A stretch of 64,000 nucleotides of DNA, taken from contig JBCCFW010000001.1 in NCBI GenBank assembly GCA_039029535.1, forward strand, positions 62,001 to 126,000. The letters run 5' to 3'. Below, piece after piece: positions 15,533 to 24,714 of the stretch. Numbering within the stretch: the stretch's first letter is position 1; every line of letters starts with the position of its first letter. The translations under genes and the position numbers were made by a program. The notes beneath the pieces are model-generated. The model made no database searches, was not told the origin of the DNA, and was given only the letters and a program-made list of their open reading frames with translations. The stretch comes from JBCCFW01 sp039029535 (GTDB lineage: Bacteria > Acidobacteriota > JBCCFW01).

Positions 15533-17923
15533 ATGGGGAAGCGGTCTGCGGCCTGGGTGATTCTCGTCTCGATCCTGTGCGTCGGGCTGACGGCTCGGGC
15601 TCAGGAGGTCTGCGACGACTGCGTCGACGACGACGGCGACGGTCTGGTCGACTGCTACGACCCCGACTGCTTCGGCGACGCCGTGGCCTGCGGCGGGTCG
15701 TTCGTGACCTCGGGGCCCCAATCGGTCGACTGCGGACCCCGTCCGCTGGTCCTGCAGCAGCTCTGGCGGGTGCCCGGGGCCGAGTTCTCGTCGGTGCTGG
15801 TGGGGGACATCGACGGGGACTTCGAGACCGAGGTCCTCATCGAGCACTCGGGGTTCACCTTGCACGACGGGCGCACGGGGATGGCCGAGGGCATGCCGCC
15901 CATGGCGGCTTCGACCGTCAGCGGCTCGTACAGCATGGGCGACGTCGATCTCGACGGCACGGTCGAGATCTTCGACGGGAGCCACGCTGCCACCGGAGCC
16001 GGTGAGCACGAGAACTCCATCGCCCGCTACGAGCACGACCTCAGCGTGTCCTACCTGCGTCTCGACACGGTAGTCGCCCTGCGCACGGGGGCGCCGCCGC
16101 TGGGCCTGGCCGACATCGACCACGACGGGCTCCCCGAGCTTCAGCAGATCGGGGCCATCGTGGATCCCGTCGATGGAGCGCTGCTCCTCGACCTGCGGCC
16201 CGACTTCCTCATGGGCGGTCACCCCTTCGGCGCCAACGCGATGGCGGTGGACCTGCTCCCCGACGAGGCCTGTGCGACCTGCGCGGGGCTCGAGGTGACC
16301 ACCGGCAACCGCGTGTACGGCGTCGACCTCGCGACGGCGACCTACGAGCTGGCGGCGGAGTTGGGTGACGTGCCCGGTCCGTCCGGCAACCTCGGCCCCT
16401 TCGCGGTGGCCGACTGGAACGGCGACCAGGCGCTCGACATCATCCTCGCCCGGTCCTGGGCCGGTGGCGACAGCACGGTGAACGTGTGGGATCCCCGGAC
16501 GGAGATGCGGCTCGTCCCCGAGTACGTGCCGAACGAGTCCGACCGGATGGAGAACACGCCGTTGGTGGCCGACGTCGACGGTGACTGTGAGCCGGAGATC
16601 GTCCTGCTCGTCACCGACGCCGATCCGCCCGACGGCTTCCTGCGCGTGCTCGACAACGACATGTCCGTCATGTGGGAGCTGCCGAGCCCCGAGAACTCCG
16701 ACTGGACCTCGGCGGTGGCCTTCGACTTCGACGCCGACGGCATCCCCGAGATCGTGCACCGCGGCTCGACCTTCCTGCGGATCTACAGCGCCCTCGACGG
16801 GATGGTCCGAGCTCAGGTCTTCTGCCGATCGCTCACGACCCTGTTCGAGCGCGTGGTCGTCGCCGACATCAACGACGACGGTCAGGCCGACATCCTCTCC
16901 GGCTGCGACGACGAGGTCATCGCCTGGACCGTCGTCGACGCGGCTCCCGCGCGGCGGGTCCACAACCAGTTCCACTACTTCAACGTGAACGTCGAGGACG
17001 ACCTCACCATCCCTTGCGTTCAGCAGCCGCACTCGGTCGCCGGGCTCACCCCCTCGCTCAACTCCTTCCTCCAGCAGAGCACGCTGCTCTCGCAAGGACG
17101 ACCCGGCAGCGACTGGTGCGCCTGCGACGATCCGGTCACTGCCATGGTCGACGTCGTCTCGCCCTGCTCCGTCTCACCGGTCGTTCTCGACGCCTCGGCG
17201 TCCACCGGCTGCTCGGTCACGCCGATGTATCGCTGGCTCGACGAGACCGGTGCGGTGGCCTGCGACTGGTCGCCGAGCTCGACTTGTGAGGTCACGGCCT
17301 CCGGGCGGTACACCGTCGAGGTCGCCTGTGGCGACGACAAGACCTGCTGGTCGTCGGCCAACGCCTCGTTGGTGGTTCGTGACTCGGCGATCGAGGCGGG
17401 GCCCGACGTGGAGGCCTGCCCGGGAGAGTCCGTCGTGCTCACCGGGAGCGTGCTCGCGGACTGCCCCGACCCTCGCTACGAGTGGAGGGACGCGAGCGGC
17501 GTGCTGCGTCCCTTCGACCCCGATCCGCGCTTCGAGATCACGCCCATCGCCTCGCGCACCTACACGCTGGTCGTCGACTGCGGCGGCTGCTTGGTGGAAG
17601 ACGAGGTCCGCGTGGAGCTGGCGACCTTCGACCTCGACGAGCCCTTCGGCGCGCACCTCCGTGCGACCGGCGGCACCTTCACCTCGGTCGACTTCGCGTG
17701 GCCGGGAGCCCGCCCCTCGGCCATTGGCGAGCACGTCCACGTCTATCGAGCAGAGCGGGCGCAGGGGCCCTTCCGCTTGGTGGCCCCTCTGGGCGTGCCG
17801 CACGCCGACCTCGGTGACTCCTGGTCCGACCTCGACGCGATCCCGCCGTTGCTGTTTTACGACGTGCGACGCGCCAACTGCCTCGAGGAAATCAGCGCCT
17901 CGCCCTGGCGCGGATTTCCTTAG
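15533..17923 (+). CDS. Secreted FG-GAP/VCBS repeat protein, paralogue 1
   Basis: 796 residues with a signal peptide (cut near ARA-QEV, about residue 23) and a perfect CGGAGG ribosome site 9 bases before ATG. The mature N-terminus has the Cys/Asp motif CDDCVDDDGDGLVDCYDPDC, common at the start of large exported proteins in several environmental phyla. Residues about 65-490 carry repeated Asp-rich calcium-binding blades (VGDIDGDFETEV, ADIDHDGLPEL, ADVDGDCEPEIV, FDFDADGIPEIV, ADINDDGQADIL), a beta-propeller of the FG-GAP/integrin-alpha type. Two Ig/PKD-like domains (ASASTGCS..YRWLD) and a terminal fibronectin-like domain ending near YDVRRANC follow. Likely a surface or adhesion protein. Confidence 0.88.
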   Translation: MGKRSAAWVILVSILCVGLTARAQEVCDDCVDDDGDGLVDCYDPDCFGDAVACGGSFVTSGPQSVDCGPRPLVLQQLWRVPGAEFSSVLVGDIDGDFETEVLIEHSGFTLHDGRTGMAEGMPPMAASTVSGSYSMGDVDLDGTVEIFDGSHAATGAGEHENSIARYEHDLSVSYLRLDTVVALRTGAPPLGLADIDHDGLPELQQIGAIVDPVDGALLLDLRPDFLMGGHPFGANAMAVDLLPDEACATCAGLEVTTGNRVYGVDLATATYELAAELGDVPGPSGNLGPFAVADWNGDQALDIILARSWAGGDSTVNVWDPRTEMRLVPEYVPNESDRMENTPLVADVDGDCEPEIVLLVTDADPPDGFLRVLDNDMSVMWELPSPENSDWTSAVAFDFDADGIPEIVHRGSTFLRIYSALDGMVRAQVFCRSLTTLFERVVVADINDDGQADILSGCDDEVIAWTVVDAAPARRVHNQFHYFNVNVEDDLTIPCVQQPHSVAGLTPSLNSFLQQSTLLSQGRPGSDWCACDDPVTAMVDVVSPCSVSPVVLDASASTGCSVTPMYRWLDETGAVACDWSPSSTCEVTASGRYTVEVACGDDKTCWSSANASLVVRDSAIEAGPDVEACPGESVVLTGSVLADCPDPRYEWRDASGVLRPFDPDPRFEITPIASRTYTLVVDCGGCLVEDEVRVELATFDLDEPFGAHLRATGGTFTSVDFAWPGARPSAIGEHVHVYRAERAQGPFRLVAPLGVPHADLGDSWSDLDAIPPLLFYDVRRANCLEEISASPWRGFP

Positions 17924-17934
17924 GGGGAGCCCTT

Positions 17935-17955
17935 GCTCTCTCGAGCCGAGAGAGC
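17935..17955 (+). terminator. Hairpin between FG-GAP paralogues
   Basis: A perfect 9-bp stem GCTCTCTCG / CGAGAGAGC with loop AGC begins 11 bases after the stop codon of the first FG-GAP gene. Confidence 0.6.
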
Positions 17956-18041
17956 CGCTCTCACAGAGATGATCACCACCGCTGGCCAATTCATCGCTCA
18001 GGGCGAGCTTCTGTCCCTGAGAAGGATGACGGAGGTCAGCG

Positions 18042-20444
18042 ATGGGGAAGCGGTGGATGACTTGGGTGGCTCTCGTCTCGATCTCGTGCCTCGGGCTGAA
18101 CGCCCGGGCGCAGGAGACCTGCGACGACGGTGCGGATGACGATGGTGACGGGCTGATCGATTGCTTCGACCCCGACTGTCACGACGACAGCGTGGCTTGC
18201 GGCGAGTCGTTCGTGACATCGGGTCCCGAGACCGTGGACTGCGGGCCGCGTCCGCTGGCGCTCCAAGAACTGTGGCGAGTACCCGGGAGTCAGTTCCTGA
18301 CGGTGCTGGTCGGTGACATCGACGGGGACTCCGAGACGGAGGTGTTCGTCGGGGAGCCGGAGCTCGCGGTTCACGACGGACGAACGGGAGCCCTCGAGGG
18401 CAGGGTGCTGCCCGGCACCGACACGGTCGGCGGCTCGTTCAGCATGGGCGACGTCGACCTGGACGGCACGGTCGAGATCTTTGGCGGGAGCCACGGCGTC
18501 AACACGGTGGGAGCGGAGCCCCATGACAACTCCCTCGCGCGCTACGAGCACGACCTCAGCGTCTCGTACCTGCGTGCGCCCAGGATCGCCTCCACCTTCT
18601 CGGTGCCGCCGCTGGGCCTGGCCGACCTCGACCACGACGGGTTCCCCGAGCTCCAGCAGGTCGGGGCCCTTCGCGACCCCGTCGACGGAGCCCTGTTGCT
18701 CGACCTGCGGCCGGACTTCCTCTTCGACAGCCTGCCGTTCAGCGCCAACGCGCTGGCGGTGGACCTGCTCCCCGACGGGGCTTGCGCGACCTGCGCAGGG
18801 TTGGAAGTGACCACCGGGAACCGCGTGTACGGGGTCGACCTCGCCACGGCGACCTGGGAGCTCGCCGCCGAGCTGAGCGACGTGCCTGGCTCTCCGAGTG
18901 GAATGGGGCCCTTCGCGGTGGCGGACTGGAACGGCGACCAGGCCCTCGACATCATCCTCGCTCGATCTCGGACTGCGATCCGTGACGAGGACAGCACCGT
19001 GAACGTGTGGGATCCACGAACGCAGCGGCGGCTCGTCACCGAGCACGTGGGCGCCCCGACCGACCACGTCGACAACACGCCGCTGGTCGCCGACCTCGAC
19101 GGTGACTGTGAGCCGGAGCTCGTCCTGCTCGTCACCCAGCCGTTTCCCGACACCCGAGCCGTCCTGCGCGTGCTCGACAACGACCTGTCCGTCGTGCGCG
19201 AGATCCCGAACGAGGAGAACTCCGACTGGAGCTCGGCGGTCGCCTTCGACTTCGACGCAGATGGAAGCCCGGAGATCGTTCATCGCGGCACGGAGTACCT
19301 GCGGATCTTCAGCGCCCTCGACGGCAGCGTCCGGGCGGAGGTCCCCTGTCGCTCCGGCACGGCGCAGTTCGAGCGAGTCGTCATTGCCGACGTCGATGAC
19401 GACGGTCAGGCCGACCTCCTTGCCGGTTGCCTGGACGAAGTCGTCGCCTGGACGATCGTCGACGCGCCCCCGGCACGACGGGTCGACAACCAGTTCCATT
19501 ACTTCAACGTGAACGTCGAGGACGATCTCACCATTCCCCGCGTGCAGCAGGAGCACTCGGTGGCCGGTCTCCATGCCTCGCTCGACTCCTTCCTCCAGCA
19601 GAGCACGCTTCTCCATCAGGGACGACCCGCCAGCGACTGGTGCGCCGGCGATCCGCTCATCGCCGTGGCCGACGTCGTGACTCCCTGCGCCGTCTTGCCG
19701 GTCGTGCTCGACGCGTCGGCGTCGTCCGGTTGCCCGGGCCTGCGCAGCTATCGCTGGCTCGACGAGACCGGTGCCGTGGCCTGCGACTGGTCGCCGAGTC
19801 CGACCTGCGAGGTCACGGCGTCCGGGCGCTACACGGTCGAGGTCGCTTGTAGCGGCGACAGGAATTGCTCGTCGTCGGCCAACGTGTCGTTCGCCATCCG
19901 CGCTGCGGCGATCGAGGCGGGTCCCGACCTGGAGGTCTGCCCGGGTCAGTCGGTCGTGCTGCGCGGCCGCGTGCTCGCCGACTGTCCCGACCCTCGCTAC
20001 GAGTGGAGAGACGCCAGCGGAGTGCTGCGTCCCTTCGATCGCGATCCGAGCCTCGCGATCACGCCCCTCGCGTCGCGCAGCTACACGCTGGTCGTCGATT
20101 GCGGCGCTTGTCTCGTCGAGGACACGCTCCGGGTCGAGCTGGCTGCGTCCGACCTCACCATGCCGTTCGGTGCCCACCTTCGCGCCACCGGTGGAACGCT
20201 CAGCTCGGTCGACTTCGTTTGGCCGGGGGCCCGCCCTTCGGCGGTCGGCGAGCATCTCCACGTCTACCGCGCGGAGCGGGCACGAGGCCCCTTCCGGCTG
20301 GTGGCGCCCACGGGCCACCCGCACGCCGACCTCGGCGGCGGCTGGTCCGACGTCGACGCGGCCGCGCCGCTGCTGTTCTACGACCTGCGACGCGCCAACT
20401 GCCTCGAGGAGATCAGCGCCTCTCCGTGGAGGGCCTTGCCCTAG
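18042..20444 (+). CDS. Secreted FG-GAP/VCBS repeat protein, paralogue 2
   Basis: 800 residues; a close tandem duplicate of the preceding gene along its whole length, including the leader (GACGGAGGTC-GCG before ATGGGGAAGCGG). Domain order is the same: signal peptide, CDDGADDDGDGLIDCFDPDC, FG-GAP blades (VGDIDGDSETEV, ADLDHDGFPELQ, ADLDGDCEPELV, ADVDDDGQADLL), Ig-like domains (DASASSGCPGLRSYRWLD) and a C-terminal fibronectin-like domain ending YDLRRANCLEEISASPWRALP. The differences are spread evenly rather than concentrated, which suggests an old, selected duplication. The two may present variant surface propellers. The ligand is not deducible. Confidence 0.88.
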   Translation: MGKRWMTWVALVSISCLGLNARAQETCDDGADDDGDGLIDCFDPDCHDDSVACGESFVTSGPETVDCGPRPLALQELWRVPGSQFLTVLVGDIDGDSETEVFVGEPELAVHDGRTGALEGRVLPGTDTVGGSFSMGDVDLDGTVEIFGGSHGVNTVGAEPHDNSLARYEHDLSVSYLRAPRIASTFSVPPLGLADLDHDGFPELQQVGALRDPVDGALLLDLRPDFLFDSLPFSANALAVDLLPDGACATCAGLEVTTGNRVYGVDLATATWELAAELSDVPGSPSGMGPFAVADWNGDQALDIILARSRTAIRDEDSTVNVWDPRTQRRLVTEHVGAPTDHVDNTPLVADLDGDCEPELVLLVTQPFPDTRAVLRVLDNDLSVVREIPNEENSDWSSAVAFDFDADGSPEIVHRGTEYLRIFSALDGSVRAEVPCRSGTAQFERVVIADVDDDGQADLLAGCLDEVVAWTIVDAPPARRVDNQFHYFNVNVEDDLTIPRVQQEHSVAGLHASLDSFLQQSTLLHQGRPASDWCAGDPLIAVADVVTPCAVLPVVLDASASSGCPGLRSYRWLDETGAVACDWSPSPTCEVTASGRYTVEVACSGDRNCSSSANVSFAIRAAAIEAGPDLEVCPGQSVVLRGRVLADCPDPRYEWRDASGVLRPFDRDPSLAITPLASRSYTLVVDCGACLVEDTLRVELAASDLTMPFGAHLRATGGTLSSVDFVWPGARPSAVGEHLHVYRAERARGPFRLVAPTGHPHADLGGGWSDVDAAAPLLFYDLRRANCLEEISASPWRALP

Positions 20445-20480
20445 GCGGGCTCGAAAACTGTCCGTTCCCGGCCACCTTCC

Positions 20481-20492
20481 AAGCGCGCGCTT
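20481..20492. repeat. 12-base perfect palindrome upstream of the cdc48-like gene
   Basis: AAGCGCGCGCTT is its own reverse complement and lies in the 136-base spacer between the FG-GAP gene and the AAA ATPase. It could be an operator or chance in GC-rich sequence. Confidence 0.2.
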
Positions 20493-20580
20493 GCCCTGAC
20501 CACGGGGCTGCGCGAGACTGCGGGCAGGCTCTCCGGGCGGGCCCGCTCGGGTCGTGGCGGAGGGCGATGGAGCACGCCCC

Positions 20581-22812
20581 GTGAGCGAAGCCAGCACTCT
20601 CCGCCTGAAGGTCGCCCCGCCCAAGCAGCAGGACGTCGGCAAGGGCCTCATCCGCATCCCCGACGAGGCGCTCGCCGCGCTGGGCATCGAGCCCGGGGCC
20701 GTCCTCGAGGTCAAGGGCAAGCGGGTGACGGCGGCCACGGTCGCGCCGGCCTACCCCGATGACAAGGGCATCGAGGTCGCGCGCCTGGACGGTCTCGTCC
20801 GCGGCAACGCGGGCGTCGGCCTGGGCGACACGGTCGAGCTCTCGGTGGCCGAGTGGAAGCCGGCCCGCAAGATCGTCGTCGCTCCTGCTCGCGAGGGGCT
20901 GCGCTTGCGCGGCACGGGGGAGGCACTTCGGCCGACCCTGCTCCACCGACCGGTGGTCGTCGGCGACGTGCTCTCGACCTCGGTGGCACGCTCGCCGGCC
21001 GGTGCGCCCGACGGCACCTTCCCGGCCCAGCCCTTCGCCCTCATGGAGATCCGCCTCGCGGTGACGGCGACGAACCCCAAGGGGATCGTCCGGGTCACCG
21101 AGGAGACTGAGATCGAGCTGCTCCCGGAGCACTCGGAGGCACCGACGGCTGGCACCGAGGTCACCTACGACGACCTCGGCGGCATCCAGCACGTGGTCGA
21201 GAAGGTGCGGGAGATGATCGAGCTCCCGCTCAAGCACCCCGAGCTCTTCGACCGCCTCGGCATCGACCCACCCAGGGGCGTGTTGCTCCACGGACCTCCG
21301 GGCACCGGCAAGACCCTGCTGGCCAAGGCGGTGGCCAACGAGTCGGACGCGCGCTTCCACGTCATCAATGGGCCCGAGATCATGGGCAGCCAGTACGGCG
21401 AGTCCGAGTCCCGGCTCCGGGAGGTCTTCGCCGAGGCGGAGAAGGATGCGCCGTCGATCCTGTTCATCGACGAGCTCGACTCCATCGCCCCGAAGCGGGC
21501 CCAGGTCTCGGGTGAGGTCGAGCGTCGCATCGTCGCGCAGCTCCTCACCCTGATGGACGGGATGCGAGCGGACCGCACGATCATCGTCATCGGCGCGACC
21601 AACCGTGTCGACGCCATCGACGAGGCCCTGCGTCGGCCAGGCCGCTTCGACCGCGAGATCGAGGTCGGCATCCCCGACCGTGACGGCCGGCTCGAGATCC
21701 TCCACATCCACACCCGCGGCATGCCGCTCGGGAACGACGTCGACCTCGAGCACTTCGCCGAACAGACCCGGGGTTACACGGGCTCGGACATCGCGGCTCT
21801 CGCCAAGGAGGCGGCGCTGGCGACCCTGCGTCGGTTGCTGCCGAACATCGATCTCGACGCCGACAGCATCCCTGCCGAGGTGCTCGAGAGCCTCGAGGTC
21901 ACCGGCGACGACTTCAAGCAGGGGCTCAAGGAGGTCCAGCCCTCGGCGCTGCGCGAGATCCTCGTGCAGGTCCCCGACATCTCCTGGGACGAGGTCGGTG
22001 GGCTCGACGAGGTCAAGAACCGCCTCCACGAGCTGGTCGAGCTCCCGCTGGTGAAGCCCGAGAGCTTCAACCGTCTGGGCATCCGCTGCCCCAAGGGCGT
22101 GTTGCTCTACGGTCCTCCGGGGACGGGCAAGACCCTGCTCGCCAAGGCCGTCGCCAACGAGGCGGGTGCGAACTTCCTCACCGCGAAGGGCAGCACCTTG
22201 CTGTCGAAGTGGTACGGCGAGTCGGAGCAGAAGGTGGCGGCCTTCTTCCGTCGGGCGCGTCAGGTGGCACCGGCCATCTTGTTCTTCGACGAGCTCGATT
22301 CGCTCGCGCCCGTGCGCGACGGTGGTCCCGGCAGCCACGAGGCGACCGAGCGCATCGTCAACCAGTTCCTCGCCGAGATGGACGGCATGGAGGAGCTGCG
22401 TGGCGTGGCGATCCTCGGGGCCACCAACCGTCCCGATCGCATCGATCCTGCGTTGCTGCGACCGGGACGCTTCGACGAGCTCGTGCACGTCCCCGTTCCC
22501 GACGCCGAAGCGCGGAGCGACATCTTCCGGGCCCAGGCGAAGGGGATGGCGTTGGCCAGCGACGTCGACTTCGAGCGGCTCATCGAGATCACCGAGCGCT
22601 TCACCGGTGCCGACATCGCAGCGGCCTGCATGAAGGCCGGCCTGCTCGCGATCCGTGAGAACGCCGAAGCGCGCGAGATCGGGATGGAGCACTTCTACCA
22701 GGCGATCCAGGACACGGTGCCCTCCATCACCGAGGAGGTCGAGCGGCAGTACGCGCAGCTCGAGAAGAAGGTGAAGCAGCAGTCCGTCCGCATCGGCTTC
22801 GTCGACGACTGA
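20581..22812 (+). CDS. Cdc48/VAT-type double AAA ATPase
   Basis: 743 residues from GTG 20581, with GGAG 8 bases upstream; this start gives MSEASTLRLKVAPP, matching the N-terminus of VAT proteins. An N-terminal double-psi beta-barrel and CDC48_2 domain (1-195) precedes AAA-1 (Walker A GPPGTGKT at about 238, DELDSIAPKR) and AAA-2 (Walker A GPPGTGKT at about 511, FDELDSLAPVRDGG, sensor GATNRPDRIDPALLRPGRFDE in part). In archaea and eukaryotes this hexameric unfoldase extracts proteins for degradation. It is scattered in bacteria. It stands alone here, without proteasome genes in the window. A GTG at 20554 would add nine residues. Confidence 0.93.
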   Translation: MSEASTLRLKVAPPKQQDVGKGLIRIPDEALAALGIEPGAVLEVKGKRVTAATVAPAYPDDKGIEVARLDGLVRGNAGVGLGDTVELSVAEWKPARKIVVAPAREGLRLRGTGEALRPTLLHRPVVVGDVLSTSVARSPAGAPDGTFPAQPFALMEIRLAVTATNPKGIVRVTEETEIELLPEHSEAPTAGTEVTYDDLGGIQHVVEKVREMIELPLKHPELFDRLGIDPPRGVLLHGPPGTGKTLLAKAVANESDARFHVINGPEIMGSQYGESESRLREVFAEAEKDAPSILFIDELDSIAPKRAQVSGEVERRIVAQLLTLMDGMRADRTIIVIGATNRVDAIDEALRRPGRFDREIEVGIPDRDGRLEILHIHTRGMPLGNDVDLEHFAEQTRGYTGSDIAALAKEAALATLRRLLPNIDLDADSIPAEVLESLEVTGDDFKQGLKEVQPSALREILVQVPDISWDEVGGLDEVKNRLHELVELPLVKPESFNRLGIRCPKGVLLYGPPGTGKTLLAKAVANEAGANFLTAKGSTLLSKWYGESEQKVAAFFRRARQVAPAILFFDELDSLAPVRDGGPGSHEATERIVNQFLAEMDGMEELRGVAILGATNRPDRIDPALLRPGRFDELVHVPVPDAEARSDIFRAQAKGMALASDVDFERLIEITERFTGADIAAACMKAGLLAIRENAEAREIGMEHFYQAIQDTVPSITEEVERQYAQLEKKVKQQSVRIGFVDD

Positions 22813-22833
22813 CGGGCGTGGCGGCACGCCGTC
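22811..22833 (+). terminator. Hairpin after the cdc48-like gene
   Basis: The stem GACGG-CGTG / CACG-CCGTC (9 bp, one bulged G, loop GCGG) starts within the stop codon. There is no T-tract. Confidence 0.45.
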
Positions 22834-23137
22834 TCCAAGCCTTCGCCATCGACTCGCACTCCTCGCCTACTGGTGTAGGCGTCGTCGCACTCGCTCGGCT
22901 CATGCTCGGATCCGGCGCACCGGCACTGCCCGCAGTCCTCTGATGCGATGCCGGTGATCTTGGGGGTGGTCACTTTTCCGTGACCCTCGGTGACAGCGGA
23001 CTGCGTGACTACTTCACGACGGGCGATCGCGCCGACTCGGTGCGGCCCGTCGCTCGAACGAGTCACCCGTCGGTTCGTCTCACGCATGAGACGGCCGACC
23101 TCCTTCCGGCCAGCGCCGGCACCGAGGTCCGTCCACC
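22834..23137. other. Intergenic stretch without a recognisable gene
   Basis: About 300 bases between the AAA ATPase and the collagen-like gene. The only structure noticed is a small hairpin CCTAC-TGGT-GTAGG at 22867-22880. No convincing coding frame with a ribosome site, tRNA or known RNA motif is visible. It presumably holds the promoter and leader of the collagen-like gene, whose GAGG ribosome site sits near 23130. Confidence 0.5.
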
Positions 23138-24643
23138 ATGCCCTCCCTTCCTGCACCGCGATCCCTCCCTGCGAGCTCGTTGCTCGTCCTCTTCGCCATG
23201 GTCCTGAGCGTGACGTCATCGGCGTCGGCCGCCCCCTGTGGCAGCCGCGCCTTCGACGAGCTGAGCGTCGGCGAAATCGTCAACACTCAGATCCCAGGCC
23301 TGGATGTCTGGGGAGGCGGCCTCGACGTCGTCGCCTTCGACACCGGAGCCCCCTCGTGTGGTGACTCCGATCTCGAGACCCCCGGCCACGGCACCGGCAA
23401 CATCTGGCCCCAGGGGCTGGTCCTCGTCCTGCAAGAGCCGGACAGCGCCTGCGTGCCCGACGACGCCGGGGACGGCGGCACGATCACCTTCACCTACGAC
23501 GAGCCCAACGACCTCCAGTGGCTCGGCATCCTCGACGCCGAAGAGGGGGGCTTCATCCAGGGCTGGGACGACGCGGGAGAGCTCCTCGTCGCCGCGCCCA
23601 TCGGTTCCTTCGGCGACAACGGCCTGCAGCGCATCGAGCTCGACGTCCGTGACCTGAAGACCCTCGAGGTCGTGCTCGAAGGGAGCGGCGCGGTGACCGA
23701 GCTGGCCTGCATCCCGCTGCCGATCGGTCCGGAGGGTCCGCAGGGGCCGGCCGGTCCGACGGGTCCGCAGGGACCCACCGGTGAGACCGGTGCGCAGGGG
23801 CCCGTGGGTGAGCAGGGTCCGACGGGACCCGTCGGCCCTCAGGGGCCTGCCGGTGCCCAAGGGCCGCAGGGCGAGCAGGGTGAGACCGGACCGCAGGGTC
23901 CTCAGGGGCCGGTGGGTGCGACGGGAGCGCAGGGCCCCGCTGGCGCGCAGGGACCGACGGGTCCGGCCGGTGCGCAGGGGCCGCAAGGAGAGCAGGGCGC
24001 AACGGGTGCCCAGGGACCCGCCGGTCCGTCGGGACCCCAAGGCCCCGCCGGCGCTCAGGGCCCATCAGGTCCCGCCGGTGCGACCGGTGCGACCGGTGTG
24101 CAGGGCCCCGCCGGGCCGCAGGGCCCCGAAGGTGACCAGGGGCCGCAGGGTCCGACGGGTCCGCAGGGTCCTGCGGGCATCGGCTTCTCCGATGGGCCGC
24201 AGTACACCAGCCTCGGCGCCGGCTCGTTCCAACCCCGTACGAACAACGCGACCATGGAGAGTCCGTCGCCCAACACCGGTGCGACCTGGCTGGTCACCGG
24301 CGGCGACCCCGTCCTGGTGGCGGGCGTGAACCTCCCCAATGGCGTCACCATCACGCGGATGACCGCCTACGTGCGCGACGTCAGCAGCGTGAACCTGCGG
24401 GTCCGTCTCCGACGTCGACCGTTCAACGGCAGCGGCTACAGCACCCTGGCCTCCGTGAAGTACACGGGCTCGGCGGGCTACGCGTCCTCCACGGACACCA
24501 CCATCAGCAACGCGACCGTGAACAACCAGTCGTACTCGTACACCATCGAGGCCACCGCGGCCGACAGCATCGGAGACCAGTGGCCGATCCTCCCGGACAC
24601 GCTCGGCCTGATGAGCGTGCGCATCCGGTGGGAGTACCCCTGA
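23138..24643 (+). CDS. Secreted collagen-like repeat protein
   Basis: 501 residues. A signal peptide ends near residue 31 (SASA-APC). A globular N-terminal domain (32-195) has four Cys and resembles the N-terminal beta-domain often paired with collagen repeats. Residues 197-349 are 51 uninterrupted Gly-X-Y triplets rich in GPQ, GPA, GPT and GEQ. A C-terminal domain of about 150 residues follows, rich in Thr, Ser and Asn (GGDPVLVAGVNLPNGVTITR), possibly a trimerisation or stalk-tip domain. Bacterial collagen-like proteins form exported triple helices. No anchor or sorting motif is seen. It converges on the next gene, with a strong hairpin between. Confidence 0.9.
   Translation: MPSLPAPRSLPASSLLVLFAMVLSVTSSASAAPCGSRAFDELSVGEIVNTQIPGLDVWGGGLDVVAFDTGAPSCGDSDLETPGHGTGNIWPQGLVLVLQEPDSACVPDDAGDGGTITFTYDEPNDLQWLGILDAEEGGFIQGWDDAGELLVAAPIGSFGDNGLQRIELDVRDLKTLEVVLEGSGAVTELACIPLPIGPEGPQGPAGPTGPQGPTGETGAQGPVGEQGPTGPVGPQGPAGAQGPQGEQGETGPQGPQGPVGATGAQGPAGAQGPTGPAGAQGPQGEQGATGAQGPAGPSGPQGPAGAQGPSGPAGATGATGVQGPAGPQGPEGDQGPQGPTGPQGPAGIGFSDGPQYTSLGAGSFQPRTNNATMESPSPNTGATWLVTGGDPVLVAGVNLPNGVTITRMTAYVRDVSSVNLRVRLRRRPFNGSGYSTLASVKYTGSAGYASSTDTTISNATVNNQSYSYTIEATAADSIGDQWPILPDTLGLMSVRIRWEYP
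23726..24184 (+). repeat. Gly-X-Y collagen triplet tract
   Basis: 51 nine-base-spaced Gly-X-Y triplets (459 bases), with no interruption. X is mostly Pro or Ala and Y mostly Gln, Ala or Thr. There is no Lys in the tract. Confidence 0.95.
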
Positions 24644-24663
24644 GCCTCCGTCCTGCCTGAGCA

Positions 24664-24694
24664 ACCGTCGGCGCGTCGAGGGCGCGCCGACGGT
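24664..24694. terminator. Bidirectional 12-bp hairpin between convergent genes
   Basis: A perfect stem ACCGTCGGCGCG / CGCGCCGACGGT with loop TCGAGGG lies between the collagen-like gene and the convergent 1368-residue protein gene. It is positioned to stop transcripts from both. Confidence 0.75.
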
Positions 24695-24714
24695 GACGAG
24701 CTCGGGTCATCCCG

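Noticed and set aside
18036..20738. Minus-strand open frame (900 codons) opposite the second FG-GAP gene
   Set aside because: A shadow of the FG-GAP coding frame in high-GC DNA; it crosses into the next gene and has no ribosome site.
22834..23137. Possible structured RNA in the 300-base spacer
   Set aside because: Only one short hairpin was found and no recognised motif; not enough to call an RNA gene.
23726..24184. Possible minisatellite
   Set aside because: Nine-base periodicity is fully explained by Gly-X-Y collagen coding.
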